Source: Nemertoderma westbladi (taxonomy: Eukaryota; Xenacoelomorpha; Nemertodermatida; Nemertodermatidae). From it: a stretch of 64,000 bases of DNA. The DNA lies in assembly GCA_032718475.1 (NCBI GenBank), contig JAUCBJ010008264.1:1-64000 (forward strand), written 5' to 3'. Under the pieces are notes generated by a model. It ran no database searches. It saw only the letters and a program-made list of their open reading frames with translations, and had not been told where the DNA came from. A program made the position numbers and the translations under genes. How positions within the stretch are numbered: the stretch's first letter is position 1; every line of letters begins with the position of its first letter. Below, in pieces: positions 1-10,925 of the stretch.

Positions 1-79
1 TGTGGTAAAAAGACTCTATATTTAATAGTTTGTGGTTGTTGTCGATAATCGATTACCACATGACGTAGCAAAACACTCA

Positions 80-872
80 TTTTATAGCCAAAAACAATTA
101 CCAATTGATGGAAAGGAGCAGGTTAAGGCCGAGTTTTCTAACCAAAACAACAAACAGTCACTTTACCAAATCAGGGAAAGGAGCAGGTTACAGAGACGGG
201 ATGTTCTAACCAAAACAATAAACAATCACTTAACTAATTGGGGGAAAGGAGCAGGTTACAGAGGCGGGATTTTCTAACCAAAACAATAAACGATCATTTA
301 ACTAATTGAGGGAAAGGGACAGTTTACAGAGGCGGAATTTTCTAACCAAAACAATAAACGATCACTTAACTAATTGAGGGAAAGGAGCAGGTTACAGAGG
401 CGGGATTTTCTAACCAAAACAATAAACGGTCACTTTACCAATTCAGGGAAAGGAGCAGGTTACAGAGGCGGGATTTTCTAACCAAAACAATAAACGATCG
501 ATCATTTAAATAATTGAGGGAAAGGGGCAGGTTACAGAGGCGGGATTTTCTAACCAAAACAATAAACGATCATTTAACTAATTGAGGGAAAGGAGCAGGT
601 TACAGAGACGGGATTTTCTAACCAAAACAATAAACGATAACATTACCAATTGAGAGAAAGGAGCAGGTTACAGAGGCGGGATTTTCTAACCAAAACAATA
701 AACGATAACATTACCAATTGAGGGAAAGGAGCAGGTTACAGAGGCGGGATTTTCTAACCAAAACAATAAACGATCACTTAACTAATTGAGGGAAAGGAGC
801 AGGTTAAGGCCGGATTTTCTAATCAAAACAATAAACAGTCACTTTACCAAATCAGGGAAAGGAGCAGGTTAT
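80..872. repeat. 68-bp minisatellite, about 12 copies
   Basis: The word GGAGCAGG (or close variants) recurs at about 180, 248, 316, 384, 452, 524, 592, 660, 728, 796 and 861. The spacing is 68 bp, except one 72-bp step caused by a duplicated ATCG near 497 and a last step of 65 bp. Each unit also carries TTTTCTAACCAAAACAATAA. The copies differ by a few substitutions. No credible protein is encoded: the 81-codon ORF at 32-277 is a repeat translation. A single diverged unit lies inside the inverted-repeat element at 54561-54802, and part of one lies at about 58363-58396, so the unit probably derives from a dispersed element. Confidence 0.92.
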
Positions 873-3059
873 CCGTAACACTACTCAGACAGTAGTCATG
901 ATCCATTATTGATTATAAAACTAATACAGTAATAGGCCTAAATTATGTGAAAGGTATATCCACATTTTCCACAATCCTGCAATCCAGTTTGGCCTATCAA
1001 TTATTTAAAATTTATTAGCACAACCGGTAGGCCTACCATTACCGTATTTAAATGGTAGGCTACACAGTAGGCCTATAGCAGTACCGGTGCCGGTACCGGT
1101 ACTAAAATACAGAAATACCTGCTTTATACCTACATCTGTACATACAATACAGCAAAATAGTCCTATATATACTAATACCGGTACTGATAGCCTGAGAGAA
1201 CAGCAGTAGAGAAACCGGTAGCATGGAACCTAACATTAGACTTTTGGAGGACATAAAAAATAAAAAAAAAAAGACAAAAAAAGGATTTAAACGGACAATA
1301 AAAATTATTGCGTTTAAAAAGCACCTTAAGCAACCAATAATATGTACAGCACAAGGCTCTTATGAAAATAAGCGAAATGTTTCATGGAGTCTACCCAACA
1401 GTTGTTGGTACCCGGCTGGTTCAGTTTTCTGGGTTAGTTAGTTTAATCGACAGCTGTTGTAAACGTCCCAGATATACAAAACCTACGAAGCCTTTAAATT
1501 TCTATTGAGCTTCTTAACCTTAGTTAATAGTATGTTATAACAATGCGAAAATGACCATATTGAGACGCTATATAAATTATGTAGCTTACTGCTCGACATT
1601 ACACTAACTGACTGAATACAGGTAGAACAATAATTAATTATAATTAATGTACGTGACTCCAATTGACAATAATTAGTGAAATGATGTTCAGCTGTAAAAG
1701 TGTAGTTGTGGGTATTTAATTTCGCGTTCCATAATTTTGATAATATTTATAATAACGCACATCGAATCGTTCCCAACATTTTATTCAAGAACTTGTTAAC
1801 AAATGATAAATAAAAGCGTTTACAATTTTCACCTAAAGTACTGAATAATTATTTAGAAAAGCCATTGTTATGTTCATATTCTTGTAATTTACATTATAAC
1901 TTTTATGTTTTGAATTTTTGTGCCAGTGGCATCCTATAATATTTTGTAGTTTAAGGGACTACTTTAAACAAAACTTGTTAAACTTCACTACATACACATA
2001 CTTTAAGTTTCTGAATTTTACTGAACTCTCTACCCAAACGCAATTGGACAAACAACCACGATATCTAAAACATCAAAAGTTTTTAAATATTTTGTTGAGA
2101 TCAAAGTTTAGATAAGACTCCGCTCCTATAGAGACATTCCGGGTTAATGTGCCGGAGGGTGATAGGTGCATTACGAAGCGGAGTTGTAGATAAAGGTTTA
2201 GGGTTCCGTGTGATATGAACACTCAACGACACAGCGGGGTTCGAGATAATCGCAATGCAAACTCACCCATCACTGCAGGAGTAACTGCTTATCTTATTCC
2301 TGGTGTGAAAACCTTTTATGTTAGTTGCGTTCCAGTGGGCGATTATATCATACGATAAATCGCCAACAAATAATACGAATCGCCTTGTAATCCATACTTG
2401 CATTCACCGCCTTAGATTTTTGTACTGTACTAGTAGGGAATGGCATATTTATCGATTTTTTAAGTGTATTAAGAAGGAAAAATATATACAGTATAAAGCG
2501 ACATGATTTTTAGATATACGACCTATTTTATGACGATGAAAGTTTTTGTATCATCTACAATCCCTCATCGCTTGAAATAAGTTTCTTATATATTTAATTC
2601 CGTATAATAACAACAACACATTTTTAAAATGAATAATAAACATTGCGAAGTTGTGAGTTTCATGGCATAAAGTTAAATTATGAGCCGTGAATAGGGCCTA
2701 AGGTTTTCATAGATTATTATCAGGACGGAAATGGAGAAGAAATTTAAAGGAAATGGAAGAGAAGAGACCCCGAGATGGTTTCACCTTCTGCTAGGGAGTA
2801 TTATATATTGGCGATTTAATAATATGTTGTAGGAACTCACGTGAAGGGCTGTAGTCAGTCAGTTGCTCATGTTCAACAAATAATACTGTAATGAAAGAAG
2901 TACCGGTATGTATCAAAATCTATAATGATCTGGTTGTCAGTAGTACCGTAACAGATACTGATAACTTAACCATATCAGTGAATTATTTTATTGTCTCAAT
3001 GTTTTTATCGTTCTCTAGCAACCTCTATTTCGAAGCTCAGTATCTTTCGAAGGGACTAA
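873..3059. other. Gene-free AT-rich stretch
   Basis: No ORF here looks coding; all are short, AT-rich and lack recognisable motifs. Short palindromic words are frequent near the left end: TAGGCCTA at 934, 1028 and 1068, and several ACCGGT words at 1083-1103. A small imperfect hairpin pairs ACTCCGCT (about 2116) with AGCGGAGT (about 2178). I recognise no gene. Confidence 0.6.
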
Positions 3060-3165
3060 GGTCCATGCTCCACTTGTTGAATATGTTAAGTCGTATCGAA
3101 CTGGTGACCTCCGGGTTGGAAGACTGACACTCTAACTATTTAGCTAGCGGCTCATATAAAAGGTA
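3060..3165 (-). other. Degenerate tRNA-like segment, possible SINE head
   Basis: On the minus strand, reading down from about 3160, the order is an A-box-like TAGCTAAATAGTTAGAG, an anticodon-arm-like CTTCCAA loop, then a B-box-like AGTTCGATAC. That is the order of a tRNA or of the 5' end of a tRNA-derived SINE. The anticodon stem does not pair well and no clean acceptor stem is visible, so it is not a functional tRNA gene. The SINE body and tail were not identified. The 78-codon plus-strand ORF across this interval (2891-3127) is not credible. Confidence 0.35.
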
Positions 3166-3824
3166 GACCTGGAAATACTATCTGATACTCTGTATGTCCG
3201 CAATTTACCTCCTCATGACAAATAAACCATATTCTAGAACATTTTGTTTATCTTATCCCATACGTAGCTTGGCAACAATGCAATAACTCTATAATCATAC
3301 CATTGTGTAGCTATTCATACATAAACAAAGTGTTCCGGAATAAAAGGGTACGTATTTATTAAATACAATAAAATAGCCTCGCGCCGGTGCAAAACCATAC
3401 AACTTTAGAACGCTCATATCTCAGGTATTTTACGACGAAGTTCCGATTGTGATACATATGTGGAATCCTTGCAAGACCAGCTTTCCAGTGGTACCAACAG
3501 CTATAAGATTGAAGAGTGACTGCGGTGTAATGGGCAATACGAAGACATCTTTTTCAAACGCTTGTAGCTAAAGAATGAAAGCAAAAATACAAATTCTGGC
3601 TCACCCAGCAAGGACGAGGGAGTTGAAACTACAGTATCTCTGTTTCAAATTTCATGCAATCTCATTAAGATTTGTAAAAAAATTTGGGCAGGTATCAGAA
3701 TAACGACACTATATTACAGTGCATGGTGTATAATAGTAGTAATAGTTGTTATGGCAATCATGTTCTCAAAGAAAGCAATTCAAGTGAAATACTGAGATAT
3801 TTTTACTTTTTACTACAGTAGTAC

Positions 3825-3920
3825 TGAAATATCTAAGTATTTTAGTACTTTTTACTAAAGGCTGAAATATCTAAGTATTTTAGTACTTTTTACTAAAGGC
3901 TGAAATATCTAAGTATTATT
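3825..3920. repeat. 38-bp tandem repeat, about 2.5 copies
   Basis: The segment beginning TGAAATATCTAAGTATT occurs at 3825, 3863 and 3901, exactly 38 bp apart. Each full unit ends in a TTTTTACTAAAGGC-like stretch. A degraded partial copy precedes the array at about 3785-3824. AT-rich and non-coding. Confidence 0.85.
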
Positions 3921-4759
3921 TTCTTTATAACGTTTTATCTTCTAAATAATATTAATTATTATTACAATACGTACCATTCAATAATTTAATATGTTAGTGA
4001 TTAGTAACATATTACTATATTATGTGTTCGCTTATTGCAGTTGTATAATGTATATTGTTGTGCCTACAGCGTATACATCAATTACTTTATATTACCATCA
4101 TAGTATTTATATTCACCAGACCTTTTATTTAATTAATATAGCCGCCGGTGGCATAAACTCCGGATATTGAAATACATTTATTCTGAATATTCATCAGTAG
4201 CTGTTTCATCATGGTAACCACTGGATTCAAATCAGTTCCTCTCCCGCCAAAACCGGTATGTAAAATGAAAATCTGGAAAAAATTATACAACCATCGGCCC
4301 TCTTTATATTATAAAATTGTTAAATTGCCAGAATTGCACCTAAATTAGTAGTAGGCCTAAAGTTATGGTATGGCCTACACAGCCCCGCAAATCCCTACAG
4401 GGACAGCTGGACAATACAATGTGGGGATTTGGGGAGTTGGCTGCGGGTTTGCAACCCTCACAATTAGTTCGGCGCAAATCCCTTCCCGCTCAATTAATAT
4501 ATCGTATATTCGATATTAAGGGAAAGGAACACGTGTTACAGTGGCACTATCATTCTAAAACAGAACAACAAAACACAGAATAAGTCTCAATAGAATAGCT
4601 TACATTTTAATTTTTGGTAATATTCAAAAAACTATCAGCGGTTATGGATATGCTATAGGATTTCTTCAATGGTCTTCCTCCTTTAAAGGGGATTTTTAGC
4701 AAAGTGATACAATAATTATTTGAGTTATTCAATAATTGATTTCCGATGTTATGTACTGA
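3921..4759. other. No gene seen
   Basis: AT-rich sequence without a credible coding region. It contains one TAGGCCTA palindrome at 4352. A 72-codon ORF (4365-4583) has no recognisable motif and I do not regard it as a gene. Confidence 0.5.
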
Positions 4760-5610
4760 GAATATGGATAGGTGGAATTTGTGACAACACCTAAAAACGG
4801 TGACAACAGTCAGCCACAGTCAAAAAAATAGTTGACCATTTTCAAAAATGGCTACAATGTGAATAACAGTAGATCACAGTCCTAAAAGTAATTCTGCCAA
4901 GTTTCAGCTCCGCATATCGCCGCCAAGTCGTAGGAAAACAATCAAACGCCTGGTTACAACACACAAAATGTCCAGACAACACTCTAAATTATGAATTCAG
5001 TATTCTGCAATAGTACAACAATACTGCTTACCAGTTAGGCCTACATTATTGTATACTGTTACTGTATATGCGGATATGCAGTTTATGGATTTCTTTCAAC
5101 CCTTGTCCGTCCTTCTGACTGTTGGTCGATCTGTCGCCGAATGTTTGAAGGCTAATATACATTCCGGCATTCGATGATACAGTATTAATTATAGGCCAAG
5201 GTTGAAATAGTGATAGGCCTACCTACCCGTACCAGCAACAGCGGTACGCTAAGGTTGCAAACCAGCGAGTTACATTCAGTATAAAAATAAATGACAGGCA
5301 GACTGGTGTCTGGCCTGGCGTATTAAAGTATCAATCTACCTCTACCTGTTATTGCAGAATACTGAATGCATGATTTAGAGTGTTGTCCGGACATTTTGTG
5401 TGTTGTCACCAGACGTTTGACTGTTTTCCTACGACTCGCCGGCGATATGCGGAGCTGAAACTTGGCATAATTATTTGTAGGACTGCGATCTACTGCTATT
5501 CAACATTGTTGGTGGCCATTTTTGATAATGGTCAACCACTTTTTTTTACTGTGGCTGACTGTTGTCACCGTTTTTAGGTATAGTCACAAATTCCACCTAT
5601 CCTAAGAATA
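4760..5610. mobile_element. Foldback element with about 250-bp inverted arms
   Basis: The left arm (about 4760-5011) and right arm (about 5350-5610) are reverse complements over nearly their whole length, with scattered substitutions and small indels. For example, GGATAGGTGGAATTTGTGAC at about 4766 matches the complement of the right end, and GTATTCTGCAATA marks the inner end of the left arm. The spacer of about 340 bp is non-coding and holds two TAGGCCTA words. No transposase is visible, so this is a non-autonomous foldback element or an inverted duplication. Exact ends and a target-site duplication could not be fixed. The 65-codon ORF at 5380-5577 lies in an arm and is not a gene. Confidence 0.85.
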
Positions 5611-6329
5611 TTTTTAAAGTCTACCATACCATGATGATGGGCTTAGCATCTTACGAAGTCATCAGAGCAACCGGAAGTGTTAAAGTTAGTAGATGGTAAG
5701 GCCAATAACAATCGAAGTGTGAAGCAAATATTGACGCCCGTTAATGGAGCCCCCTGTCACCTTTGTGCTACTCCACATGTAGTCAAGTACCCTGTTGTTC
5801 CACCGTTGTTGATGAAAAACGTTGGGCCCCTACTGGGCTAGACTGGCCAATAAGAATTGTTTAATTACTTTACAGTGGGGTGGCACACCATGGTTCGGTT
5901 GGTGACGAAACACAATGCCCTAGCCACACGCCACGATTAGACAATGAATTTCAAGCACCCAGCTAGCTAACTAACTAAGCATAAATAGCTAACCACCTAA
6001 AACTTCAATGTCAAACATTATAATTACTGGGCGATGTATTTAGTTAGAAATACAGCATGACAACGACAAGTGTTAAAATACATTGACATAGGCAAAATAC
6101 CACAATATCTGTGTCACTTGCTCTTTGTTTGATTCCCTTTAAGAGTCGCAAGGTCAGAACGAAAAATTAATAACGAAAATAAATGACTTACAATGGCTTG
6201 CCATTTGAGTTTCCCTCTTCTCACACCCTTCTGTGCTAATTTTTATGCAGTTTTAGTACATTTGCTGGGAAGTGTTCCAATGTTACTATTACTCATTGGT
6301 TGTGCCATGTAGATGTTATCGCCTAGGCT
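5611..6329. other. No gene seen
   Basis: No coding region, repeat or RNA gene could be supported in this AT-rich interval. Confidence 0.5.
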
Positions 6330-6644
6330 TATTATAGGAAGGGATTTAGGGGTCTTAAGCTCGAATGATAAGTTTATTTTACCGAAAATAACTTATCTTT
6401 TATTGGCGCAATTGTAGGACTAATCCCTTCACATGCGTACTTTTAAACCACCTTTGAAATTAATACTCCATATCTCAAGAACCTGTGGCCTAGTGGTTGT
6501 TGTCTCGGCTTCACCTGCTACCTGGTTTAAAAGTACGCATGTGATGGGATTAGTCCTACAATTGCGCCAAAAAAAGATAAGTTATTTTCGGTAAAATAAA
6601 CTGATCATTCGATGTTAAGACCCCTAAATCCCTTCCTGTATATA
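6330..6644. mobile_element. Inverted-repeat MITE-like element, about 315 bp
   Basis: The left arm (6330-6450) and right arm (6533-6644) are near-perfect reverse complements. Shared landmarks are GGAAGGGATTTAGGGGTCTT at the outer end and GCGCAATTGTAGGACTAATC towards the inner end. The 82-bp loop contains GTGGCCTAGTGGTTGTTGTC, which resembles the A-box region of a tRNA-derived SINE. No coding capacity. The flanks are AT-rich, so a TA-type target duplication cannot be proved. Confidence 0.88.
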
Positions 6645-6940
6645 ATAAATGTATAATAACAAACACAGAAAATGGGACACGATATGGAAAAAAAAAATTT
6701 TTTAATAAACAATATGTGATGATTTATTGGGTAAAATTTCATAAATTTTTCGAATTTGACAAAATTTACATTGATTTGAGGGTATAAAATAGGAAATTTT
6801 GCGATTATATCGACCATCATCAAGAAAAAAACGTAAAACATGTAAAAAAAATACCAAAATTCAAGGCGAAATGTAGTTCTACGCCATAAACATAGAACGC
6901 TTCTCATACAATAAGCATTAAAAGCTACTTGTATCCAATT

Positions 6941-7791
6941 GTAACGTCCGACACTTTATTTTACATTTTTCCTCAATTACTTTTCTATTGTTTGGAAAAC
7001 CATATCGAAATTAAAATGACTCAATGCCGACGTAGGATGGCGTCTCTTGTGCTATTTATATAAATTCAGGCTACCATAAAGGCTGTGATTTCAGTGATTG
7101 AAATTTAGTAACGTCCGACACTTGTAACGTCCGACACTATTATTATTTAATGTATTTAAAGTCTAAATTGCAGTGTATAGTGTAAAATGCATAAATAAAT
7201 AAAAATAGGTTTCAATTTTTTTGCGATTTTCGACTCAAAATTCACCCCTTAGTATTTTGATGATATATTTGGGAATTGTTTTTGAAATTTAAAATGGTTT
7301 TCAGATTCGGAATCTGCAGATGAAGGCAGTTCTAATGATATCTAGAGTACATTCCAAAGACGAAAAATAAAGCCGACAGAGTTGGCTAAATATTGCTCAT
7401 TTTTATGTAACATTCCGCACAACTTTGAATTGCAAATGTCGGCTTCAAAAGATCTGTAGTGCAATTTAGAAAACCTTTTCGAAAAATAGAATAGTTGAGC
7501 TACATGTTGAGCCCAAAAACAATAACATACCAGTCTTCGGCATTAATTGCAATCAAAAGTAAAATATCTACTGTACAATAAAAAGTGTCCTATTTTTGTA
7601 ACGTCCGACACCTTTTTAAAAGTCAACTGTTTAAGAAGAATAACGTTTCCCAATGCAGGGTATTTGCGATATTCTGAAAGATTTATACATTGTCTCAATT
7701 ATTCAACGCAATCTGATGTCAAAAATTCAAGTATTTTCGTAAATTTTAAGAAAAACATTCAAAAATCGAGAATGTCCGTAACGTCCGATAC
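6941..7791. repeat. Five dispersed copies of a 14-bp word
   Basis: GTAACGTCCGACAC occurs at 6941, 7108, 7124 and 7598. A one-base variant (GTAACGTCCGATAC) is at 7778. All are in direct orientation across 850 bp of otherwise AT-rich DNA. Two copies are separated by only two bases. The intervening sequence is not obviously tandem and no credible protein is encoded. The nature of the word is unknown; it could be a protein-binding site or part of an unrecognised element. Confidence 0.75.
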
Positions 7792-8048
7792 CGTGGAATT
7801 GCCTTAATAGCGATTATCAATTATATGACGTACTGGGCGATGTCATTCTGGCTCTGGCCTACTGTACGATATACAAATAGCACGATTCATATATTTTGTT
7901 TCCCTGAGATATTGCAGTATGAATGGCAATTGTGAGATACAAATATTTATTGAACAACCCGGTTGATATCGGTCAAATAATGTAGGGTAAAACTCTCAAC
8001 TTTCGGGACCCTTCGAAACTTTCGGGGGGCCCGGCAGTTGCCACTACA

Positions 8049-8071
8049 CCCCCCCCCCCCCCCCCCCCCCC
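8049..8071. repeat. Poly-C tract
   Basis: An uninterrupted run of more than 20 C residues, followed by an A-rich stretch. Such runs are prone to length error in sequencing. Confidence 0.95.
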
Positions 8072-8119
8072 AAAGAAAAAAAATAATAATAATCCCTCAT
8101 AGGGTGTGGATTATTGCGG

Positions 8120-8588
8120 TGAAGTGGCTTCTTATAAAGAGGCCAGTTTTTTTTACAATATTTTAATATTTTGATATGGGGAGAGTTCTATAAATTTTAA
8201 TTTGCCTCAATTTGGTCAATGGACGTATTTGAAGTCTCCTCGTTAAGGTCCTTTCCGCGCTGATTTTTTTTGAGCTTTATTTCAAGCTTTTTTTAGTTAA
8301 AACAATTTCTATAAATTCATTTCTTCAAGGTGAATCTGAGAAATTTAGAATGTTAAAACCTAAATCATAGAATAAAGCTAAAAAACAGCTCAAAAAAAGC
8401 TGGAAAAACAGCTCATCCTTATTACTCGTATTATTCGTAGCCAATTCTTATTACTATTTGTATAGAAAATGTTCCAGAACATGTTAGCTATTAAATTAAA
8501 AATATTATGTTGTAGAATAAATATTTTTGTTCTAGAACAATTTTTAACATTTTTTTTTAAACTGGCTTCTTTTTAAGAGGCCACTTCA
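8120..8588. mobile_element. Inverted-repeat element, about 470 bp, with terminal palindromes
   Basis: The first 30 bases (from 8120, beginning TGAAGTGGCTTCTTATAAAG) match the reverse complement of the last 30 bases (ending at 8588) with about three mismatches. Each terminus is itself nearly palindromic (GGCTTCTT..AAGAGGCC), so each end could fold alone. The AT-rich interior also contains AGCTTTTTTT and AAAAAAAGCT words that could pair. No ORF. A target-site duplication was not established. Confidence 0.7.
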
Positions 8589-8744
8589 AGTGACCTGTTA
8601 GGCCGTATAAATATAGTAGTCCATGATATTACCCTTTAATGAAGTTGTTGAACATGAACAACATGAACCCTACAAAAACAACACGAATTTACATAACAAA
8701 TAACATTTAAATAACATAACTGCGAAATCATACAAAAACAACGT

Positions 8745-8750
8745 TTTATT
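8745..8750 (-). promoter_or_regulatory. Polyadenylation signal AATAAA of the zinc-finger gene
   Basis: AATAAA on the minus strand, about 35 nt downstream of the TAG stop at 8787-8785, a normal position for the end of a short 3' UTR. It supports 8785 as the true 3' end of the coding sequence. Confidence 0.6.
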
Positions 8751-8784
8751 TAGAGTTGTTTGATAATTAAAATAACTTCTCTAA

Positions 8785-10585
8785 CTAACTGGAAGTCCCT
8801 GGCTCGCAGCCAAACAAATTATTATAAAGATCGGAATTGTATTTTAATTCCCCGTGAACCGAATATCGATGTAGATTCAATAGACATTCCGAAACACAAT
8901 CTTTATTGCAGAGTTTACAAACGAACTCAGAAACCAATTTAGTTTTAAGATGACATGACTTATCGCAAGCCAGCTTATGGGTATCGAAGTCAGAATTGCT
9001 GGCGAAGCATTTTGAGCAGTTCTCGCATTTAATGACCTCTTCAATGCTTTCTTGCGATAGACTCCCCTGCTGATCACCACAAAGGTTAAGATCGTGTGCC
9101 GAGTTATTGTGCTCCTGCAGGAGAGTCGAGGACATAAACAACTCCCAACATGTCTCGCATTTGTAAAAGAGTTTGTGGCGTTTCTCCACGTGAGTGTTCA
9201 ATTCGGATTCATTCGAATACACGCTGGAGCAGAAATCGCAGGGAAGCGCTCTCACTGGATTCGAGTTCCGTGGGGAACAACGTTTGGTTGTCTTTCTACC
9301 TCGATGTTCATTTAGACCATTGCTGATGCGCTTATTGGATTGAGGTTTGGGTATATTTCTCTCAGTGCCGCTGTGGTAGTAACTTATATGACCTCGAATT
9401 GATTTGAGCGAATGAAATATTCTATCACTGTTCTCACAGAACTGGCATTTGTACGTGGTCGGTGGGAGAATGTTTCGTACGGATTTAATCATCTCATCGC
9501 GAATCGAAGTGAAGCAGTCGGTGCAGCAATGGATGTTTCGGTACTGTTTCGGTCGCAGATCCCAGGACGGGACCGAGGTAACGGGCTTGTGGCAGATGAC
9601 GCACGGCAGTCTGATGGCGGATTTGGTCTGCAGTTTAGAAGATGGTTTCTTATTGCGTAAAGTTTTACGTATTGGAGAATTTTGGGAGGAATCTCGTTTT
9701 ACAATTTCTGGCTTGGCCGATCCCGTTCTAGATGGTAATCCTAAAGTTGTCACTTTGGATATTGCAGTATCCAATCCTTGACTTGTCGTTACACATGGTT
9801 CCGCAATATCTGATTCTCGACTTGTTATACTTGGTTCCGCAATATCTGATACTCGACTTGTTACACTCGGTGTGACACCTTGTAAACTCTTTGTAAACAA
9901 GATATTATACTCTTGATTCGACAATGTTGGTTCCACACTATCATCTCTTGCACTTGTCACAATAATTGGTGACACAGTATCCGTCTCTTGACTTGTCACA
10001 ATTTGAGACATAGAATCCAATCCTCGACTTGTTGATTGAAAAATATCAAATTCTTGACTTTTTACAGTTGGCGTCACAGATTCTAATTCTAGACTTGCCA
10101 CAATTGGTGTCACAGTATTTGATTCTTGACTTGCCACAATTGGTGTCACAGTATCTGATTCTTGAATTGCCACAATTGGTGTCACAGTATCTGATTCTTG
10201 ACTTGCCACAATTGGTGTCACAGTATCTGATTCTTGACTTCCCACAATTGGTGTCACAGTATCTGATTCTTGACTTCCCACAATTGGTGTCACAGTTTCT
10301 AATTCTTGACTTGCCACAATTGGTGTCACAGATTCTATTTCTAGACTTGCCACAATTGGTGTCACAGTATTTGATTCTTGACTTGGCACAATTAGTGTCA
10401 CAGAATCTGATTCTTGACTTGCCACAATTGGTGTCACAGTTTCTGATTCTTGACTTGCCACAATTGGTGTCACAGATTCTATTTCTAGACTTGCCACAAT
10501 TGGTGTCACAGTTTCTAATTTTATAACACCTGGCGATAAAGTGTCTCGTCGAATCGAATTTATATAAGGGAGGCAACTTTCCAAT
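8785..10585 (-). CDS. Zinc-finger gene, terminal coding exon (12-residue repeats plus C2H2 fingers)
   Basis: The open frame runs from 10617 to a TAG stop at 8785, but its first 10 codons look intronic. TTTTTCGATTTGCAG ends at 10586, a strong splice acceptor, so I start the exon at 10585. The exon begins with the third base of an arginine codon, which matches the two bases left over by the exon at 53425-53244. Counting from 10617, residues 37-192 are thirteen 12-residue units of the type VTPIVASQESDT, followed by decayed units to about 290. Then come a basic stretch, a four-cysteine module (C339, C342, C365, C368) and C2H2-type fingers starting at C391, C460, C487, C531 and C567. The finger at C531 has an irregular second half. 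Fingers of this kind normally bind DNA in the nucleus. The specific role is unknown. Confidence 0.82.
10042..10509 (-). repeat. Coding minisatellite, 13 units of 36 bp
   Basis: Thirteen direct 36-bp units, each carrying CACAATTGGTGTCACAG on the + strand, encode the 12-residue repeats of the zinc-finger protein. Because 36 is a multiple of three and the units contain no stop in several frames, a second minus-strand frame (10606-10046) and a plus-strand frame (10029-10526) are also open across the array. Those frames do not continue into the fingers and I treat them as by-products. Confidence 0.95.
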
Positions 10586-10925
10586 CTGCAAATCGAAAAA
10601 CAACATTTTAAACCCACAGCAAGGAATAAGAACCTGAAATAATTACATAAAAGGACAGTTGTTTATATATACGATTTGGATTTGGGTTTGGATTGAGATT
10701 CGGTTTTTGAAATCGGATTTGTAGCGGTGGTTAACTGGGATTTCAATAATTATTTATAATATCTTAGGTAATAATGATTTAATTACGGAATTTATTTTTC
10801 AAATAAAATATTAACAATCCGAAAAAATTAAAATAATGTTATGTGTCACTTTGGGTCACAGTAAAAATGATATGTATATGTTTTGGTTCTTATGCTAATT
10901 AATTGCTAAAACATTTGTTTGTTGT

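Noticed and set aside
2116-2260. Possible tRNA-type B box (GGGGTTCGAGAT)
   Set aside because: No A box at the right distance and no cloverleaf; only a weak hairpin is visible nearby.
3060-3165. Functional tRNA-Gly gene
   Set aside because: Box-like sequences and a CTTCCAA loop are present, but the arms do not pair properly and no acceptor stem is found.
6605-6907. 100-codon minus-strand ORF rich in Phe, Ile and Tyr
   Set aside because: Composition reflects AT-rich DNA, it overlaps an arm of an inverted-repeat element, and no domain or start context is visible.
10046-10606. Cysteine-rich 186-residue ORF on the minus strand
   Set aside because: It is the second open frame of the 36-bp coding minisatellite and stops before the zinc fingers; the other frame continues into recognisable fingers.
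8785-10617. Start of an independent zinc-finger gene at the ATG at 10617
   Set aside because: The first 10 codons overlap a strong polypyrimidine-CAG acceptor, and the exon phase fits the exon on the other side of the array. A separate gene is possible but less supported.
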